44,498 nucleotides of DNA from Frankia sp. R82 (GCF_023716925.1 NZ_JAMQQG010000046.1:34227-78724); one strand, 5' to 3'. Positions 23,684 through 32,436 are shown, counted from the first letter of the stretch. Numbers and translations are program-made. Notes: generated by a model not told the origin, from the letters alone.

Positions 23684-25401
23684 TGGCCACCCGCATCCTG
23701 CCCAAGGGCGGCAACATCGCCCTGGCCGACCTCCTGCCCGCCGGCCAGGTGACCGTGGCGCTGGGCTGGGACGACCGGCCGGAACTCGCCGATCTCGAAC
23801 TCGACGCCGTCATCATCGTCACCAGGACGAACCCGCCCGCGCCCACCCACGACGGCAACATCCACGACGACAACGGTGGCCACGAACTGCTGCTGGCCCA
23901 GCAGGTACCCAACCCGGACGAGCGGCCCACCGCGACCCCGCCGCCGAGGCCACTCACCGGCGACGCCGAGCGCCTGCTGGTCCGGCTCGGGGCCGTTCCG
24001 TCGGACATCGAGCGGCTGCATTTCGGCGTCGCGGTGTACGACGCGCCGACGCGGCCGCCGACCTTCCGCTCGGTGCACGGCGCCTACCTGCGGCTGCTCG
24101 CGGCGGACGGCACCGAGCTCGTCCGCTGCCGCGTGGCGGCCGAGACCGGCCTGGAAACAACGATGATCTTCGGTGAGCTCTATCGCCACGCCCACGGCTG
24201 GAAGCTCCGCTGCGTCGCGCAGGGTTACACCGGCGGCCTCACGACGCTTGCCACCGGCACCACCGCCGCCCATCCCATGGACGTCACCGCCTTCCTGACC
24301 AGAACGTCGCCAGCCCGCAGCCGCCGCACCATCGCCACCCACCTGCACCCCCACCTGCACCCCCAGCCGCGCTCGCAGCCGCCGGTCCGGCCCGAGTCAC
24401 CGCCAGCCCCGTCGGCCCCCCGTCCAGCCCCACGACCCGCGGGTCCGGCACCGTCCCACGCGGCACCGGCACCCACGCCGACCCGGCGCAGCACCCTCGA
24501 CCTGGGTGGGGACGACCGGCCGACACCGGCGCAGCCGGCACCGAGCGAGGTGCGGTCCGCCCTGGACCTGGGCGGACCCGCCGCGACGCACCCGACCCAC
24601 CAGCAGTCCTCAGCCGACCAGCAGTCCTCAGCCCAGCAGGCCGCCGCCGGGCCGCAACCGGCCGGCGCACTCGCGCGCGGCTGCGCGGAACCGGGTCGTC
24701 CGGGCGGAGAGCGCCGGGTGGACAGGGAAGGCGGGCCGGTCGCGTCCACGGTGCGGGTCGGGGCGCACTCGTCCCGGCACCGCCAGCGCACCGAACAGGT
24801 CGACACGCTCGACGACGACCATCCGGCCACGATCTGGACGGCGGCCAACCGGGGCACCGGCGCCATGACCATCACGCTTCGCTGGTCCACCCTGACCACC
24901 CGCACGGGCCTGCCGCGCCCCAGCAACATCCACCTGGGTTGCCTCTGGCAGGCTGGCCCGGCGCCCGCGGCGTCCGGGGTGCTGCAGGAACTGGACGGGC
25001 TGGTCAGCGCGCCGGGACGGGGAGCACGCCGACAGGTGCTGCGGTTGGGCCGGCGCGACGAACGCGACGGGCAGACGCTCTTCGTCGATCTTGCGTCCTT
25101 GCCGACGTTCCGGCGGTTCTTCGTGTACGCCTACGGTCTGCGCGGGGTGCCGCCGTGGGCGGAGCTGCGCGCCGAACTGGATGTCCGCGCCGCCTCCGGC
25201 GAGCAGCTGACGGTGCGTCTCGGTGCGGCACCCAGCGATGCGCCCCTGTGCGTGGTCGCGTCCTTCCACGTCGTCGAGGACGATCTGGTGATCCGGCGGG
25301 AGAACGACTTCCTCCCCCGCACCCAGGCCGATGCCGCCGCCCGCTACGGCTGGGCCCTCGACTGGGCACCGGGCGGCACGACCCTGCGCACCGGCCGCTG
25401 A
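23683..25401 (+). CDS. TerD-family protein with two Ter-like domains
   Basis: A 572-residue protein. Residues 1-200 are a TerD-like domain: LPKGGNIALADLLPAGQVTVALGWDD, then LADLELDAVIIVTRTN, corresponding to the (K/D)GxNxxL...VxVGLGWD...DLDA pattern. TerD domains bind calcium in acidic loops. Residues 200-380 form a long disordered Pro/Ala/Gln-rich linker (many PAPAP and QQSSA runs). Residues about 385-572 are a second beta-rich Ter-like domain (GAMTITLRWSTLTTRTG, LLQELDGLV-like, FFVYAYGLRGVPPWAELRAELDV, YGWALDWAPGG). It would act in the tellurite/stress Ter system, probably on the cytosolic membrane face with TelA. The ATG overlaps the previous stop. The gene is longer than usual for TerD because of the linker and second domain. 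Confidence 0.8.
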   Translation: MATRILPKGGNIALADLLPAGQVTVALGWDDRPELADLELDAVIIVTRTNPPAPTHDGNIHDDNGGHELLLAQQVPNPDERPTATPPPRPLTGDAERLLVRLGAVPSDIERLHFGVAVYDAPTRPPTFRSVHGAYLRLLAADGTELVRCRVAAETGLETTMIFGELYRHAHGWKLRCVAQGYTGGLTTLATGTTAAHPMDVTAFLTRTSPARSRRTIATHLHPHLHPQPRSQPPVRPESPPAPSAPRPAPRPAGPAPSHAAPAPTPTRRSTLDLGGDDRPTPAQPAPSEVRSALDLGGPAATHPTHQQSSADQQSSAQQAAAGPQPAGALARGCAEPGRPGGERRVDREGGPVASTVRVGAHSSRHRQRTEQVDTLDDDHPATIWTAANRGTGAMTITLRWSTLTTRTGLPRPSNIHLGCLWQAGPAPAASGVLQELDGLVSAPGRGARRQVLRLGRRDERDGQTLFVDLASLPTFRRFFVYAYGLRGVPPWAELRAELDVRAASGEQLTVRLGAAPSDAPLCVVASFHVVEDDLVIRRENDFLPRTQADAAARYGWALDWAPGGTTLRTGR

Positions 25402-25476
25402 CCGCTCGCCCCGTCCCGGCACACGCGACGACGCCACCTAACCGGTAACCAAGAGTCGAGCATCTATGTTCGCATC

Positions 25477-26493
25477 GTGACTACAACGCCTGGCTCACCT
25501 GCCGCCGCCCGGATTCCGCAGCAGTCCGGGGGCGCGGCCCCGCTCCCGTTGTCCCTGGCCCACGCGCGCCGAGATCCTGATGCGGAGACCCTGGTGGAGC
25601 AGGTCCACGCGCTCGGAGTGCCGTCGTTGGTGGAGCTGGGAGTGCAGGCCGCCCGCGCCGAGGTGGCCGACAAGTGCCGCCAGCTCCCGCCGGGCCCCGA
25701 GGTCGACGACGTCTGGGACGAGACGATCGACACCGCTGGACGGTCGATCTCCGTGCGGATCTACCGCCCGGCGGGCACCGAGACCCTGCCGGTGGTCGTC
25801 TACCTCCACGGCGGCGGTTGGGTCTTCGGCACGATTGCCACCTCCGACGCGTTCTGCCGACGCCTGGCCACCGCGGCGCCGTGCGTGGTCGTCAGCGTCG
25901 AGTATCGGCTCGCACCCGAGCATCCGTTTCCGGCCGGCATCGAGGACGCGCAGGAAGCGATCTTGTGGACGGCCGAGCACGCGTCCGGGTGGGACGGCGA
26001 CGCCGAGCGGATCGTCGTGGTCGGCGACTCGGCCGGGGCGAACCTCGGCACGGCCGCGGTGCGCCGCCTCGTCGACGCGGGCCGCCCGGTGGTGGCCCGC
26101 CAGATCCTCGCCTACCCCGGCACGCGGGTCGGCCGCGAACCATCGGCCAGCCCCTACGGCAACGACTGGCCCCTCACCGATGCCGAGCGGGCCTGGTGCC
26201 TCGAGCAGTACCTGCCCAACGCGGCCGACCGCACGAACCCCGCGGCGGCGCCGCTGCTCGCCCCGGCGCAGGGGCTGCCCCCGACGACGATCCTGCTCGC
26301 CGGCTGCGACCCGCTGGCCGGCGAGGGTCTCGCCTATGCCGAGCACCTGCTGACCGCCGGGGTGTCCGTCGATCTGCACCTTTACACCGGCCAGATCCAC
26401 GGCTTCCTCACCGTCGACCCGCTGTTCCTGCCCCGTAGTGAGGAGGCGCTCGGCGTGGTCGCCAACGCCGTGCGCACCGCGCCCACTCCGTAA
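25477..26493 (+). CDS. Alpha/beta-hydrolase esterase, HSL family
   Basis: A 338-residue serine esterase of the hormone-sensitive-lipase group. The oxyanion-hole motif HGGGW is at residues 111-115, the nucleophile S185 is in GDSAGAN, a candidate aspartate is in AGCDPLAGEG, and the catalytic histidine is in GQIHGFL near the end. The cap region (residues 25-90) and the YRLAPEHPFPA motif (143-153) are normal for the family. It would hydrolyse short-chain acyl esters in the cytosol. The start is GTG 25477, 75 bases after the TerD-like gene, without a strong ribosome site. It probably has its own promoter and no functional tie to the Ter genes. Confidence 0.92.
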   Translation: MTTTPGSPAAARIPQQSGGAAPLPLSLAHARRDPDAETLVEQVHALGVPSLVELGVQAARAEVADKCRQLPPGPEVDDVWDETIDTAGRSISVRIYRPAGTETLPVVVYLHGGGWVFGTIATSDAFCRRLATAAPCVVVSVEYRLAPEHPFPAGIEDAQEAILWTAEHASGWDGDAERIVVVGDSAGANLGTAAVRRLVDAGRPVVARQILAYPGTRVGREPSASPYGNDWPLTDAERAWCLEQYLPNAADRTNPAAAPLLAPAQGLPPTTILLAGCDPLAGEGLAYAEHLLTAGVSVDLHLYTGQIHGFLTVDPLFLPRSEEALGVVANAVRTAPTP

Positions 26494-26564
26494 CCTCCCC
26501 GCACGTTGGCCGTCCGTGGTGGGCGCAACGTTTCACCGGTCGACGCCATGGTCAAATTCCCCTC

Positions 26565-27713
26565 ATGCCCGCGACCTGGCGACAGCGCCGACGCAACCCC
26601 GGCTCCCCCACGACCGTCGACACCGCGTCCGCGCCGAAGGCCCCGCCCCCGCCCGAGGCCACTCGCGCCACCCCCGTCGCTTCCATGATCATCACCGATG
26701 CCGTCCCCGTCCCCGTCCCCGGCCAGCCGGTGCCGGCCGGCGGGGCGGTGCCGGCCGGCGGGGCGATGCCGGACCGGCCGTCGCAGCTGCGGTTTCGCTC
26801 GTGGTTCGCGGTACTGCCGCGCACCGTGCGGGAGTTCCGGCACGACGAACTGCCCGACCGGGCCGCCGCACTCACCTACTACGGGGTACTTGCGATCTTC
26901 CCGGCGCTGCTGGTGCTGGTGTCGATGGTCGGGCTCGTCGGCGATGCCGAGGCGGACCGCATCCTGACCAACGTGCAGCAGCTCGCCCCGGGTTCCGCCC
27001 GTGACGTCCTGCGCGACGCCGTCACCAACCTGCGCAACAGTCCCGGAACCGGCAGCGTGCTCGCGATCGTCGGTCTGGTCGGTGCGCTGTGGTCGGCGTC
27101 GAGCTACATCGCGGCGTTCATCCGGGCAGCGAACGTCGTCTACGACATGACCGAGGGACGTCCCGTCTGGAAGGTCGTGCCGCTGCGCCTGGCGGTGACC
27201 ATCGCGCTGGTCGTGCTGCTCGCGGCGAGCGCGGCCATCGTCGTGCTCTCCGGTGGCGCAGCCGACCGGATCGGCGCGATTCTCGGGGTGGACGTCGGCT
27301 CACTGCACGCCTGGTCCTATGCCAAATGGCCGGTGCTCGTGGCGCTGATGGGTGTCACGATCGCGCTGTTGTACTGGTCGACGCCGAACGTGCGGGTGCC
27401 CGGGTTTCGCTGGCTGACCCCGGGCAGCGTGCTCGCCGTGCTGCTCTGGCTCGCCGCGTCCGCCGGGTTCGCCGGGTACGTGGCGAACTTCGGCTCGTAC
27501 AACAAGACCTATGGCACCCTGGCCGGCGTCATCGTGTTCCTGGTCTGGCTGTGGCTGTCGAACCTGTCGATCCTGCTCGGCCTCGAGTTCGACGCGGAGA
27601 TCGCCCGCGAACGCGCCCTGCTCGGTGGCCTGCCCTCGGATGCCGAACCGTACGCCGAGCCCCGCGACACCCGCGCCTGGAAGCGTCGCCGTCCCCGTAC
27701 CACCGCCCAGTGA
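26565..27713 (+). CDS. YihY/BrkB-family inner membrane protein
   Basis: A membrane protein of up to 382 residues in the YihY/virulence-factor BrkB (formerly RNase BN-like) family. The conserved ends are clear: FRHDELPDRAAALTYYGVLAIFPALLVLVSMVG (first helix with AAALTYY), then GSVLAIVGLVGALWSASSYIAAFIRAANVVYDM, a string of helices, and the late FVVWLWLSNLSILLGLEFDAEIARER-like signature. About six helices are present. Function is unsettled; links to envelope stress have been proposed. The N-terminal 60 residues are Pro/Val-rich. Several starts are possible: ATG 26565 (used), ATG 26685 or ATG 26766 (GGCGGGGCG just before it). A short 18-bp repeat (two units, about 26729-26765) lies in this ambiguous region, encoding PVPAGGA. 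Confidence 0.85.
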   Translation: MPATWRQRRRNPGSPTTVDTASAPKAPPPPEATRATPVASMIITDAVPVPVPGQPVPAGGAVPAGGAMPDRPSQLRFRSWFAVLPRTVREFRHDELPDRAAALTYYGVLAIFPALLVLVSMVGLVGDAEADRILTNVQQLAPGSARDVLRDAVTNLRNSPGTGSVLAIVGLVGALWSASSYIAAFIRAANVVYDMTEGRPVWKVVPLRLAVTIALVVLLAASAAIVVLSGGAADRIGAILGVDVGSLHAWSYAKWPVLVALMGVTIALLYWSTPNVRVPGFRWLTPGSVLAVLLWLAASAGFAGYVANFGSYNKTYGTLAGVIVFLVWLWLSNLSILLGLEFDAEIARERALLGGLPSDAEPYAEPRDTRAWKRRRPRTTAQ

Positions 27714-28305
27714 GCCCTCCCGACCACCCAGCTCCAGCCGAACCGCTCCGGTTGTAACGCACCCTTCGGCTCGCCTCGCAGGTAATCAAGCCACCCGCAC
27801 CCGCGCACTGTCCGTGGACAAACACCACCTCCAGCGTCAGAGAATTTCTTGCGTACGGCAGAAAAAGTACGTTAAGAGCACGCTCACCTACAGATCGCAA
27901 TGGGGCACCCTCGGCGGATATCCGGGCCAGACAACCCACTGTGAATACCTGCCAATTGGTGACAGTCGGCCAGGCAGGTTTCCCGGGAGAGTTCATCGAA
28001 CCGTGTGACGTAACTGCTAGCAATGACCGGTGAGCCGAAAGGACACCCAGCCGGCCGGCGAAGCTCACCCGTCCACCGCCCGACCACCCGCCCCAGAGCC
28101 ACCCACAGGGCCCGAGACGGGAGAATCGGTTGACAACCGGCGCGATTCGCCCTTCATAAGGCGATAGCCCACACCCACGTTTGACAGCAGAATTCACCGC
28201 ACCGCACACTTGCCAGATGTCCGGCAACTCGCCCACAATAGGCCCTGTTCTCGCCTTCCTGAACCCTGTCGACGGTCGCCGCCTCGAGGCGGTTCCTGCC
28301 CGATA
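27714..28305. other. Intergenic region with candidate promoter for the channel gene
   Basis: 592 bases with no gene that I can recognise. The middle is relatively AT-rich (AGAATTTCTTGCGTACGG..., AGAAAAAGTACG). Near the end is a promoter-like sequence overlapped by a palindrome. A stem GGTGAGC/GCTCACC spans about 28030-28070, too loosely spaced to call a terminator. Confidence 0.5.
28127..28158 (+). promoter_or_regulatory. Candidate promoter with palindromic operator
   Basis: The -35 TTGACA (28130-28135) and -10-like TTCATA (28153-28158) are 17 bases apart, 150 bases upstream of the channel gene. The -35 sits inside the 13-base palindrome CGGTTGACAACCG (28127-28139), whose two arms are exact complements around a central A. 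A repressor bound there would block the -35. The -10 is a poor match to TATAAT. Confidence 0.4.
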
Positions 28306-29487
28306 ATGGCCAAAATCCACATCCCTGCGCGCACAGCCTGCCACCGACTCGGCGCACTCCTTCTGCTCCTGGCGTTCCTGACCGCGGCGCTGCCCACAGT
28401 GCCGGCCGCGGTGCCGGCCGCGCTGGCCGCCCCGCCAGCGCCGACACAGCCAGCACGGCCGGCACAGCCGAGCCGCGCCATGTCCACCGGTGCCGCCGGC
28501 AGCGCCCTCACGGTCGGCATCAAACCGCTGGACCCGTTCGTCGACCGGGACGACACCGGCGCCTACACCGGGTTCAGCATCGACCTGTGGAACGACATCG
28601 CGCGGCGCAACGGCTGGCAGACCAGGTACGCCTGGTATCCGGACATCCAGTCTCTCGTCGCCGCGGCCAGGGACAACGCCGTCGACGCGGCGATCTCGGG
28701 AATCTCGATCACCGCCGATCGAGAGGAGAGCGTGGACTTCTCCTACCCGATGTTCGATGCCGGCCTGCAGATCCTCGCCACCGACACTCCGGCCGGCCTG
28801 AACCTCTCGCAGCAGCTGCGCAACCTGCTCTCCCCCGCCACCGCGCGCTACCTGCTGGCGTTGCTCGTCATGTTGGTGCTGGCCGGGGCCATCACCTCGG
28901 CGGTGACCCGGGTCGGCAGCGAACACCGCTGGCACCAGCGGATGAGCAACGGAATGTTCCGGGCCGCCGCCATCGGCCTCGCCGGTGACGTCGGCGACCC
29001 CCAGAAACCGCTTCTCAAGATCATGACCTTCGCCTGGCTCATCGCCGGCCTGGTATTCGTCTCCCTGTTCACCGCATCCGTCACGACCCAGCTCACGGTG
29101 CGTTCGATCCGCACGGGCATCACCGGCGTCTCCGACCTGCCCGGCAAACGCGTCGTCACGGTCCGCGGCTCCACGGCCGAAAGCTATCTGCGCCACCACG
29201 ACATCAAGCCACGCACCGTGACGTCCATCGACGCCGCCTATCCGCTGCTGCAACGCGGCGAGGTGGATGCCGTCGTGTACGACTCGCCCGTCCTGCAGCA
29301 CCAGCTGGACGCCTCCCACAACCGCAGGGAAACCCTCGCCGGCCCGATCTTCGAACCCGAGGACTATGGCATCGCCTTCCCCACCGGCAGCGCCCTGCGC
29401 AAGAAGGTCAACGCAGCCCTGCTCCAGATGCACGCCGACGGCACCTACGATGAGCTACGCCAACGCTATTTCGACACTCCCTCCTGA
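28306..29487 (+). CDS. Ionotropic-glutamate-receptor-like channel protein (SBP with internal pore)
   Basis: A 393-residue protein with the topology of prokaryotic iGluRs. It has a signal peptide (residues 1-41, cleavage near ALAA), then the first lobe of a type 3 solute-binding domain (LTVGIKPLDPFVDRD to about residue 165, with ligand arginine R139 in ITADREESVDFSYP). TM1 is at 181-200, the re-entrant segment at 213-232, and TM2 at 240-262 with VSLFTASVTTQLTV. The second lobe (SDLPGKRVVTVRGST, AVVYDSP) follows to the end. A ligand outside the cell would open the pore. The expected TVGYGD-like filter is replaced by GLAGDVGDP (224-232), so selectivity is unclear. It could instead be a sensor. 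The start is ATG 28306. Confidence 0.82.
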   Translation: MAKIHIPARTACHRLGALLLLLAFLTAALPTVPAAVPAALAAPPAPTQPARPAQPSRAMSTGAAGSALTVGIKPLDPFVDRDDTGAYTGFSIDLWNDIARRNGWQTRYAWYPDIQSLVAAARDNAVDAAISGISITADREESVDFSYPMFDAGLQILATDTPAGLNLSQQLRNLLSPATARYLLALLVMLVLAGAITSAVTRVGSEHRWHQRMSNGMFRAAAIGLAGDVGDPQKPLLKIMTFAWLIAGLVFVSLFTASVTTQLTVRSIRTGITGVSDLPGKRVVTVRGSTAESYLRHHDIKPRTVTSIDAAYPLLQRGEVDAVVYDSPVLQHQLDASHNRRETLAGPIFEPEDYGIAFPTGSALRKKVNAALLQMHADGTYDELRQRYFDTPS

Positions 29488-29550
29488 TCTTCTCCTGATC
29501 CGCGGCGGCGGTCGGCGCGCCTGGTCCGACCGGACCGGGGCGCCCATCAG

Positions 29551-29580
29551 TTGACACCCAATCGACCACATCGATATTTT
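29551..29580 (+). promoter_or_regulatory. Promoter of the P450 gene
   Basis: A perfect TTGACA -35 (29551-29556) is followed 17 bases later by ATATTT, or 18 bases later by TATTTT, as -10, in a locally AT-rich stretch. This would start transcription near 29587, about 50 bases before the P450 GTG. It is the best sigma-70-type (HrdB-like) promoter in the window. Confidence 0.55.
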
Positions 29581-29639
29581 ATGTACACAATGCGGTCTGA
29601 TCGCGCTAGATCGTAACCGGGTCCCGTAGGAGGCTGATC

Positions 29640-30845
29640 GTGAACATCGACGAGGCGGGACGCGTTTTCGTCACACCCCAGGCCTACGCCGACGAAAAGT
29701 GGCTGAATTCTGCGACCGCGCTGCTTCGCAGGGAATCGCCGGTGCACTGGGTCGAGGCCGAGGGTTTCGAGCCTTTCTGGGCCATCACGAGACATGAGGA
29801 CGTGGCACACATCAGCCGCGCCACGGACATCTGGCTCAACGCGCCCCGACCGGCACTCGCCCGCCACTCGAGCAGCGCGGAGGTGCCGGTCCGCACGCTG
29901 GTACAGATGGACGCGCCGGACCACGGGGTCTATCGGCATCTCAGCGCGGACTGGTTCAAGCCCAGCGGGGTGCGCCGGCTCACCGAAAGAATCCAGCAGC
30001 TCGCCCGGCGCTATGTCGACCGCATGGCCGACCTCGATGGCGAGTGCGACTTCGCCGCCGATGTCGCCATCCACTTCCCGCTGTATGTCATTCTGTCGCT
30101 GCTCGGGCTGCCGGAGAACGATTTCCCGCGGATGCTTAAACTCACCCAGGACATGTTCGGCGCCGAGGACGTCGACATGACCGACAAGAACCTGCTGGAA
30201 ACCCTGGCAGATTTCTTTCAGTATTTCCAGGGTATTGTTTCCAGTCGCCGCGAGAACCCGTCCGACGATCTCGGCTCGGCCATTGCCAACGCCACGATCG
30301 ACGGCCAGCTGATCGGCGAGTTGGAGGCGATCGGCTACTACGTGCTCATCGCCACCGCCGGGCACGACACGACCAGCGCCGCGATCTCCGGCGGGCTGCA
30401 CGCCCTGGTGGAACACCCCGACCAGTGGCGGCGGTTGTCGGACAACCTCGACCTCGTCCCGACCGCGGTCGACGAGATGTTCCGCTGGGTGTCGCCGGTC
30501 AAGCAGTTCATGCGCACCGCCGCCGAGGACACCGAGGTCCGCGGCGTCCGGGTCGCCAAGGGCGAGGCGGTGCTGTTGTCCTATCCCTCCGCCAACCGGG
30601 ACGAGGACGTCTTCGACGAACCCTCCCGCTTCGATGTCGGCCGCACCCCGAACAAGCACCTCGCCTTCGGCATCGGCGCGCACTTCTGCCTCGGCACCCA
30701 CCTGGCCCGCCTCGAGGCGCGCGCCCTGTTCGCCGAGCTCGTGCCACGGGTGCGCTCGATCGAGCTCGCCGGCACCCCGCAGTACATGGACACGCTGTTC
30801 GTCGGCGGACCCAAGCGCCTGCCGATCCGCTACACCATGACCTGA
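29640..30845 (+). CDS. Cytochrome P450
   Basis: A 401-residue bacterial soluble P450. The oxygen-binding I-helix motif is AGHDTT (240-245), the K-helix ExxR is EMFR (E279, R282), and the heme-binding loop is FGIGAHFCLG with the thiolate ligand C350. The remaining structure (B-helix region, HPDQWRRLSDN) is normal. Such enzymes accept electrons from ferredoxin and hydroxylate hydrophobic compounds. No ferredoxin or reductase gene is adjacent. The start is GTG 29640 with AGGAGG 7 bases upstream. An amidohydrolase follows after a short repeat, so both may act in one catabolic step series, possibly on terpenoid or aromatic compounds; that is inference. Confidence 0.95.
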   Translation: MNIDEAGRVFVTPQAYADEKWLNSATALLRRESPVHWVEAEGFEPFWAITRHEDVAHISRATDIWLNAPRPALARHSSSAEVPVRTLVQMDAPDHGVYRHLSADWFKPSGVRRLTERIQQLARRYVDRMADLDGECDFAADVAIHFPLYVILSLLGLPENDFPRMLKLTQDMFGAEDVDMTDKNLLETLADFFQYFQGIVSSRRENPSDDLGSAIANATIDGQLIGELEAIGYYVLIATAGHDTTSAAISGGLHALVEHPDQWRRLSDNLDLVPTAVDEMFRWVSPVKQFMRTAAEDTEVRGVRVAKGEAVLLSYPSANRDEDVFDEPSRFDVGRTPNKHLAFGIGAHFCLGTHLARLEARALFAELVPRVRSIELAGTPQYMDTLFVGGPKRLPIRYTMT

Positions 30846-30896
30846 ACACCGCGACCTGAACACCGCGACCCGAACACCATGGCCTGAACACGGGAA
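30841..30896 (+). repeat. 14-bp tandem repeat across the P450 stop
   Basis: Four units of CCTGAACACCGCGA or close variants (30841, 30855, 30869, 30883). The first unit includes the P450 stop codon, and the array continues into the gap before the amidohydrolase gene. The third and fourth copies are degenerate. It has no spacers. Confidence 0.85.
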
Positions 30897-30971
30897 CCTG
30901 GTCGAAGGCGTCGAGGACCCGCCCGGACGGCTCGTCCGCGGCGGACAGCGCACACGTGGGGAGCACCGCCG

Positions 30972-32000
30972 ATGAAGCTTGACGAGACCGCGACGGAGCC
31001 GGCGCCGCGCGAGGACGTGATCGACCCGGAGCTGCCCATCGTCGACGCCCATCATCACCTGTGGCCGTCCGGCTACTGGATTCCCTACGACCGGCCTGCC
31101 TACCTGCGTGACATCGAGCGGGGTCACCGGATCACCGCGACCGTGTTCGTGGAATGCCGGGCCGCCTATCGCCCCGACGGCGACGAGGCACTGCGCCCGG
31201 TCGGGGAGACCGAGCTGGTCACCGCCGTCTGTCCGGCCGGTGCCACGCCGGCGCTCGCGGCCGGTCTCGTCGCCTGGGCGGATCTCACCCGTCCCGCCGA
31301 CGCCGCGCGCACGATCGACGGGCACCTCGAGGCGGCCGGTGGCCGGCTGCGCGGTATCCGGCACAACGTGATCTGGCATCGCAGACCGATCGTCAAGGGT
31401 CAGGACTCCCCGCCACACCTCCTGCTCGACGGCCAGTTCCAGGCCGGTATCCGTGCGGTCGGCCGCCGTGGCCTCAGCTACGACGTGTGGCTGTTCCACG
31501 AGCAGCTCCCCGAGCTCGCCGCCGCCGCCGCCGCTCTGCCCGACCAGCTGTTCGTCCTCGACCACCTCGGCGGGCCCGTCCCCGACGAGCCGAACCCGCA
31601 GGCCCGGTCCGAGATCTTCGCGCGCTGGAGCTCCCTGCTGCGCGACGTCGCGCGCCGACCGAACATCGTGGTCAAACTCGGCGGCCTGGGCATGCCCCTG
31701 CACGGCCTCGGCCACGAGGAGCTGGCGACCCGGCCGTCGTCGGCGGACCTCGCCGCCGCCTGGGCGCCCTACATCGAAACAGCCATCGACGCCTTCGGCC
31801 CGGACCGGAGCATGTTCGAGAGCAACTTCCCGATCGACAAGCAGAGCGGCAGCTACGACGCCACCTGGAACGCCTTCAAGATCATTACTGCCTCGATGTC
31901 CGCGCCGGAACGCACCGCCCTGTTCGCCGGGACAGCCCGACACGTCTACCGCCTCGACGCCGAGCCCACCGACGCCGAGCCCGGCGACACAGGTCGATAG
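30972..32000 (+). CDS. Amidohydrolase 2 family metal-dependent hydrolase
   Basis: A 342-residue TIM-barrel hydrolase of the amidohydrolase 2 (PF04909-like) family. The N-terminal metal site is DAHHHLW (H27-H29), and later barrel elements are LDHLGGPV (middle), VKLGGLGMP and the C-terminal MFESNFPID, whose family aspartate completes the metal site. Relatives hydrolyse lactones, decarboxylate aromatic acids or process ring-cleavage products; the precise substrate cannot be told. The start is ATG 30972 with GGGGAG upstream. It follows the P450 gene in the same direction with about 125 bases between, and is convergent with a PPOX gene. Confidence 0.9.
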   Translation: MKLDETATEPAPREDVIDPELPIVDAHHHLWPSGYWIPYDRPAYLRDIERGHRITATVFVECRAAYRPDGDEALRPVGETELVTAVCPAGATPALAAGLVAWADLTRPADAARTIDGHLEAAGGRLRGIRHNVIWHRRPIVKGQDSPPHLLLDGQFQAGIRAVGRRGLSYDVWLFHEQLPELAAAAAALPDQLFVLDHLGGPVPDEPNPQARSEIFARWSSLLRDVARRPNIVVKLGGLGMPLHGLGHEELATRPSSADLAAAWAPYIETAIDAFGPDRSMFESNFPIDKQSGSYDATWNAFKIITASMSAPERTALFAGTARHVYRLDAEPTDAEPGDTGR

Positions 32001-32031
32001 CCGGAGTCCGGACCGCGGCCGACGAGGATCG

Positions 32032-32436
32032 TTAGCCGAGCTCGACGATCCGGGTGGGACGCAGGGTGACCGCGACCCGGTCGTTCGTCGGGATACCCGT
32101 GCCCGCCAGGTCCGCGCCGTAGTGGGCGAGCACCCGCTTCATGACCTCGAGCCCCGGGTCGTCACCGATCTCGGCGGTGGCCCGGATCTCCAGGGTCCGC
32201 TGGGGGTTGGCCGGGTCCAGGACGAACAGGGTCGCCTGCGGGTGCGCGGCGAGGTTGCGGTACTTCTGCCGGTCCTTCGTGACCGAGATGAGCACGACGT
32301 CGCCGCCGTCGGAGTCCGAGTCGAGGATCGCCCAGACCGCGGTGACCTGCGGCTGCCCGTCCCTGCCGACGGTGGCGAGCACGACCGTGATCGGCTTCTC
32401 CAACAGGTCACGATGACTCGGCGAAATGATCGGCAT
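32032..32436 (-). CDS. PPOX-class (F420-type) oxidoreductase, second copy
   Basis: A 134-residue split-barrel flavin-like protein. It has the typical PITVVLATVGRDGQPQVTAVWAILD strand pair, the cofactor segment VVLISVTKDRQKYRNLAAHPQATLFVLDPANPQRTLEIRATAEI and the end strand DRVAVTLRPTRIV. In actinobacteria this style is usually an F420-binding PPOX protein; cofactor and substrate are inferred. The ATG 32436 start has GGAGTCAAGGA upstream. It is convergent with the amidohydrolase (31 bases) and follows the helicase gene in the same direction with 89 bases between. It is distinct in sequence from the copy at 13.4 kb. Confidence 0.88.
   Translation of the reverse strand: MPIISPSHRDLLEKPITVVLATVGRDGQPQVTAVWAILDSDSDGGDVVLISVTKDRQKYRNLAAHPQATLFVLDPANPQRTLEIRATAEIGDDPGLEVMKRVLAHYGADLAGTGIPTNDRVAVTLRPTRIVELG

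Noticed and set aside
27529-29433. Long minus-strand open frame (634 codons) opposite the channel and YihY genes
   Set aside because: It is antisense to well-supported genes, crosses an intergenic gap, and its translation is Gly/Arg/Val-rich shadow sequence with no domain.
29547-31943. 798-codon minus-strand frame opposite the P450 and amidohydrolase
   Set aside because: High-GC third-position bias produces such mirror frames; the plus-strand genes have complete active-site motifs and RBSs.
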